Shown here: piece after piece, positions 62,315-64,000 of the stretch | Layout of the letters: every line of letters starts with the position of its first letter | Numbering within the stretch: position 1 is the stretch's first letter | DNA from: Cyclobacteriaceae bacterium | GTDB lineage: Bacteria > Bacteroidota > Bacteroidia > Cytophagales > Cyclobacteriaceae | Reading direction: 5' to 3' | NCBI GenBank assembly: GCA_028285685.1 | Contig: JANQOR010000027.1 | Span: forward strand, 62,001-126,000 | Length of the DNA: 64,000 bases | Translations under genes and position numbers: made by a program | The notes under the pieces: generated by a model | Told to the model about the DNA's origin: nothing | What the model saw: the letters and a program-made list of their open reading frames with translations, nothing else | Databases searched by the model: none

Positions 62315-63009
62315 TGTAAGAGCTTCTTTACTACAGATCGATACGTTTGTCCAATAGGAACCTTGTGCCCTCCAATGAAGATCAAATTTCCTTCTATTGA
62401 TCGAATCTTTGGTTTAGAAATGAGAAAAGATTTGTGAATTCTGAGGAAGTCATACTTGTCAAGGGTTTCTTCTAGCTTCGAGATCTTTTCATGAGTAATG
62501 ATCATTTCATTAGTCGTATGGACTTTTGAGTAGTTGCCGTAAGCTTCAACGAATAGAATATCGTTGATAAAAACCTGGAAGTATTTCTTGTCTCCCTTGA
62601 AAAAGATCGATTCTGATGCTTCAAGTTTGGTTGCTGGCGTTGGTGCAGGTGAGATGGTTGTGGTGCTGGTGGCCTTATTGACTGCCTTCACAAAACGTTC
62701 AAAAGAAAATGGTTTCAACAAGTAATCGCTCACATCCAATTCGTATCCTTCGAGAGCAAATTCTTTGTATGCTGTTGTAACGATGACTTTTGGTGGGTTG
62801 CTAAGTGTTCTCAGAAACTCAAATCCTTTCAGTTTTGGCATGTTAAGATCTAGAAATATCAGATCAACGGCATTTGAATTTAGAAATTCGATCGCCTGCA
62901 AAGCATCGTAACAATGCTCCAGCAACTGCAGATGGGGAAGGCTTTTGCAATAACCCTCTATGATCCTGTGAGCAATAGGCTCATCATCTACAATGATGTA
63001 AGTTGTCAT
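62311..63009 (-). CDS. LytTR-family response regulator
   Basis: 232 residues. The receiver domain (1-115) has VDDEP, phospho-acceptor Asp54 (IFLDLNMPKL), the Thr-Thr in VTTAYKEFA and the Lys in YLLKPF. A Thr/Pro/Ala-rich linker (about 117-135) leads to the LytTR DNA-binding domain (about 137-232, FIEAYGNYSKVHT-like region and FLRIHKSFLIS). It overlaps the kinase gene by 4 bases. Confidence 0.94.
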   Translation of the reverse strand: MTTYIIVDDEPIAHRIIEGYCKSLPHLQLLEHCYDALQAIEFLNSNAVDLIFLDLNMPKLKGFEFLRTLSNPPKVIVTTAYKEFALEGYELDVSDYLLKPFSFERFVKAVNKATSTTTISPAPTPATKLEASESIFFKGDKKYFQVFINDILFVEAYGNYSKVHTTNEMIITHEKISKLEETLDKYDFLRIHKSFLISKPKIRSIEGNLIFIGGHKVPIGQTYRSVVKKLLH

Positions 63010-63974
63010 GTCAAGTCGATTTCGAGTTGAACTTTGTAGGTGGACGCTTCATTGGATACCAACAGTGCATGTCGTTCTGAGTATAGTAATTCTAATCTTC
63101 GCGCTAAGTTCTTCAAGCCAATTCCTTCGTGCTCCTTCTTTTCATTGGGATCATAGTTGTTTTCTATCGCGAAAACGACTTTGTTATTTCCAGCGATTAA
63201 ACTAAGATGAGCATATGCGTTTTCAGTCAGGCTTTCGATCCCATGTTTAAAGGCATTTTCCAGTAGGATCACAAACAGAAGGGGAGTAATCAGAAGTCCA
63301 TCATCCTGAATATGATGCGTAAACTTGATGTCCACTTTCTTTTGGTACCTTATTCTATGTAGTTCGATGTACGTTTTAAGGTAATCCAATTCATCTTCAA
63401 GAGCTACTTTGTCTTTCTGGCCTTCGTAGATGGTGTACCTCATCATATCCGAGATTTTTAAAACCACTTCCGGCGCCTTGTCCGATTTTTCGACTGTTAG
63501 ACCATATAGATTATTCAGGGTATTAAAGAAGAAATGTGGATTGATCTGACTTTTTAAAAGCATTAACTCGGCATTGGTGTTCTCATTTCTGAGCTGTTTG
63601 ATAAGCTGCCATTTTTCGAAAATCCAGGAAAGTACAATATAAGTAGGGACTCCGAAGGCTAACAATCCCAGGAGAACCTGTAATCCTTCAGGCTCATTCA
63701 AGGCAGTATTCAGATTGAATCCCACCACCATGACTAAAATAAAAATGGTGAAAATAAGTGCTCGCTTCGTCCTAAGCCCATTAAGTATCCATCTTCGGAC
63801 ACCAAAACTTCTCAGGCGGATCTTTGGAAATCGAAAAAGACTTCTAAGGGAAAATCTTCTTAGTTTGAATAGTCTGGGCAGCCTGAATCCACTCCTGAAT
63901 TTCCTTAAACCGAACCGCGGCCTCTTTAGCCTGAATCGAAATAAACCTCTGAATCGACGAAGTATTGCAAGCAT
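63006..63974 (-). CDS. LytS-type sensor histidine kinase with arginine-rich N-terminus
   Basis: 322 residues. The His_kinase block is QINPHFFFNTLNNL (phospho-acceptor His in NPHF), and the HATPase domain has LLENAFKHGI and GIGLKNLARRLELLY. Only two membrane segments are clear (ALIFTIFILVMVVGF and LLGLLAFGVPTYIVLSWIF). Before them lie about 70 residues with some 21 Arg and many Phe/Leu in a near-periodic pattern (FRFRLKRPRF, RLPRLFKLRRF, RSLFRFPKIRLRSF). There is no other in-frame Met before the first membrane segment, so this tail appears to be translated. ATG at 63974. Its regulator is the overlapping LytTR gene. Confidence 0.88.
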   Translation of the reverse strand: MLAILRRFRGLFRFRLKRPRFGLRKFRSGFRLPRLFKLRRFSLRSLFRFPKIRLRSFGVRRWILNGLRTKRALIFTIFILVMVVGFNLNTALNEPEGLQVLLGLLAFGVPTYIVLSWIFEKWQLIKQLRNENTNAELMLLKSQINPHFFFNTLNNLYGLTVEKSDKAPEVVLKISDMMRYTIYEGQKDKVALEDELDYLKTYIELHRIRYQKKVDIKFTHHIQDDGLLITPLLFVILLENAFKHGIESLTENAYAHLSLIAGNNKVVFAIENNYDPNEKKEHEGIGLKNLARRLELLYSERHALLVSNEASTYKVQLEIDLT

Positions 63975-64000
63975 TTTTTAAAAGTAGATCAAAACCATTT

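Overview
The window is chromosomal DNA of a gliding or surface-secreting member of the Bacteroidota, most likely the Cytophagia/Cytophagales; the species cannot be named from sequence alone. The evidence is type IX secretion (T9SS) tails of both classes, a PorP/SprF protein, a TonB-dependent receptor with a carboxypeptidase-like N-domain, LytS/LytTR two-component pairs, Bacteroidota-type -7 promoter boxes (TAnnTTTG) and frequent TTG starts. No rRNA, tRNA, CRISPR array, transposase or phage gene was seen.

Layout. 0-6 kb is housekeeping: end of an unknown protein, aroA, a small membrane protein, aroB, proline dehydrogenase and lysS. 5.8-6.4 kb has no gene but carries two similar units, each a GTATAC-N5-GTATAT motif followed about 100 bp later by a strong terminator; these look like two small RNAs. 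6.4-13.9 kb holds a TonB-dependent receptor with a small partner, a LytS-like kinase/LytTR regulator pair, a Ste24-type protease, and sprF with a small membrane protein. Divergent from sprF, 14.0-22.9 kb is a probable four-gene operon that starts with a type B T9SS protein and ends with a type A T9SS beta-propeller protein. 22.9-28.0 kb has a small membrane protein, a TsaC/Sua5 enzyme, a SlyD-like FKBP, a multi-PAS kinase plus CheY-like regulator, and a SiaC-like protein. 28.0-33.1 kb is a MarR regulator with palindromic operators in front of an RND/MMPL exporter, a LolA-like protein and an outer-membrane barrel.

The most unusual part is 33.8-59.6 kb. It consists of two tandem paralogous cassettes, each made of (i) a 236-residue exported protein with a Kre9/KNH-like domain and a C-terminal membrane anchor, (ii) a giant (about 2,900 residue) T9SS-secreted protein, and (iii) a caspase-fold protease with an N-terminal Ig-like domain, whose start overlaps the end of the giant gene by ATGA. 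Cassette A continues into an ECF sigma factor, a likely anti-sigma factor, an LPP20-like protein and a DUF4384 protein. Cassette B continues into an exported transglutaminase-like protein. The giants carry six integrin-like beta-propellers, each with exactly seven FG-GAP/VCBS repeats (42 blades), plus LamG, TIG/IPT, cadherin-like and SusE/F-like domains. Both cassettes share a TTGACA-N16-ATTAAT element upstream, which may be the target of the encoded ECF sigma factor.

59.7-64.0 kb holds a secreted M14 carboxypeptidase and, convergent to it, a second LytTR/LytS pair whose kinase has a strikingly arginine-rich N-terminus.
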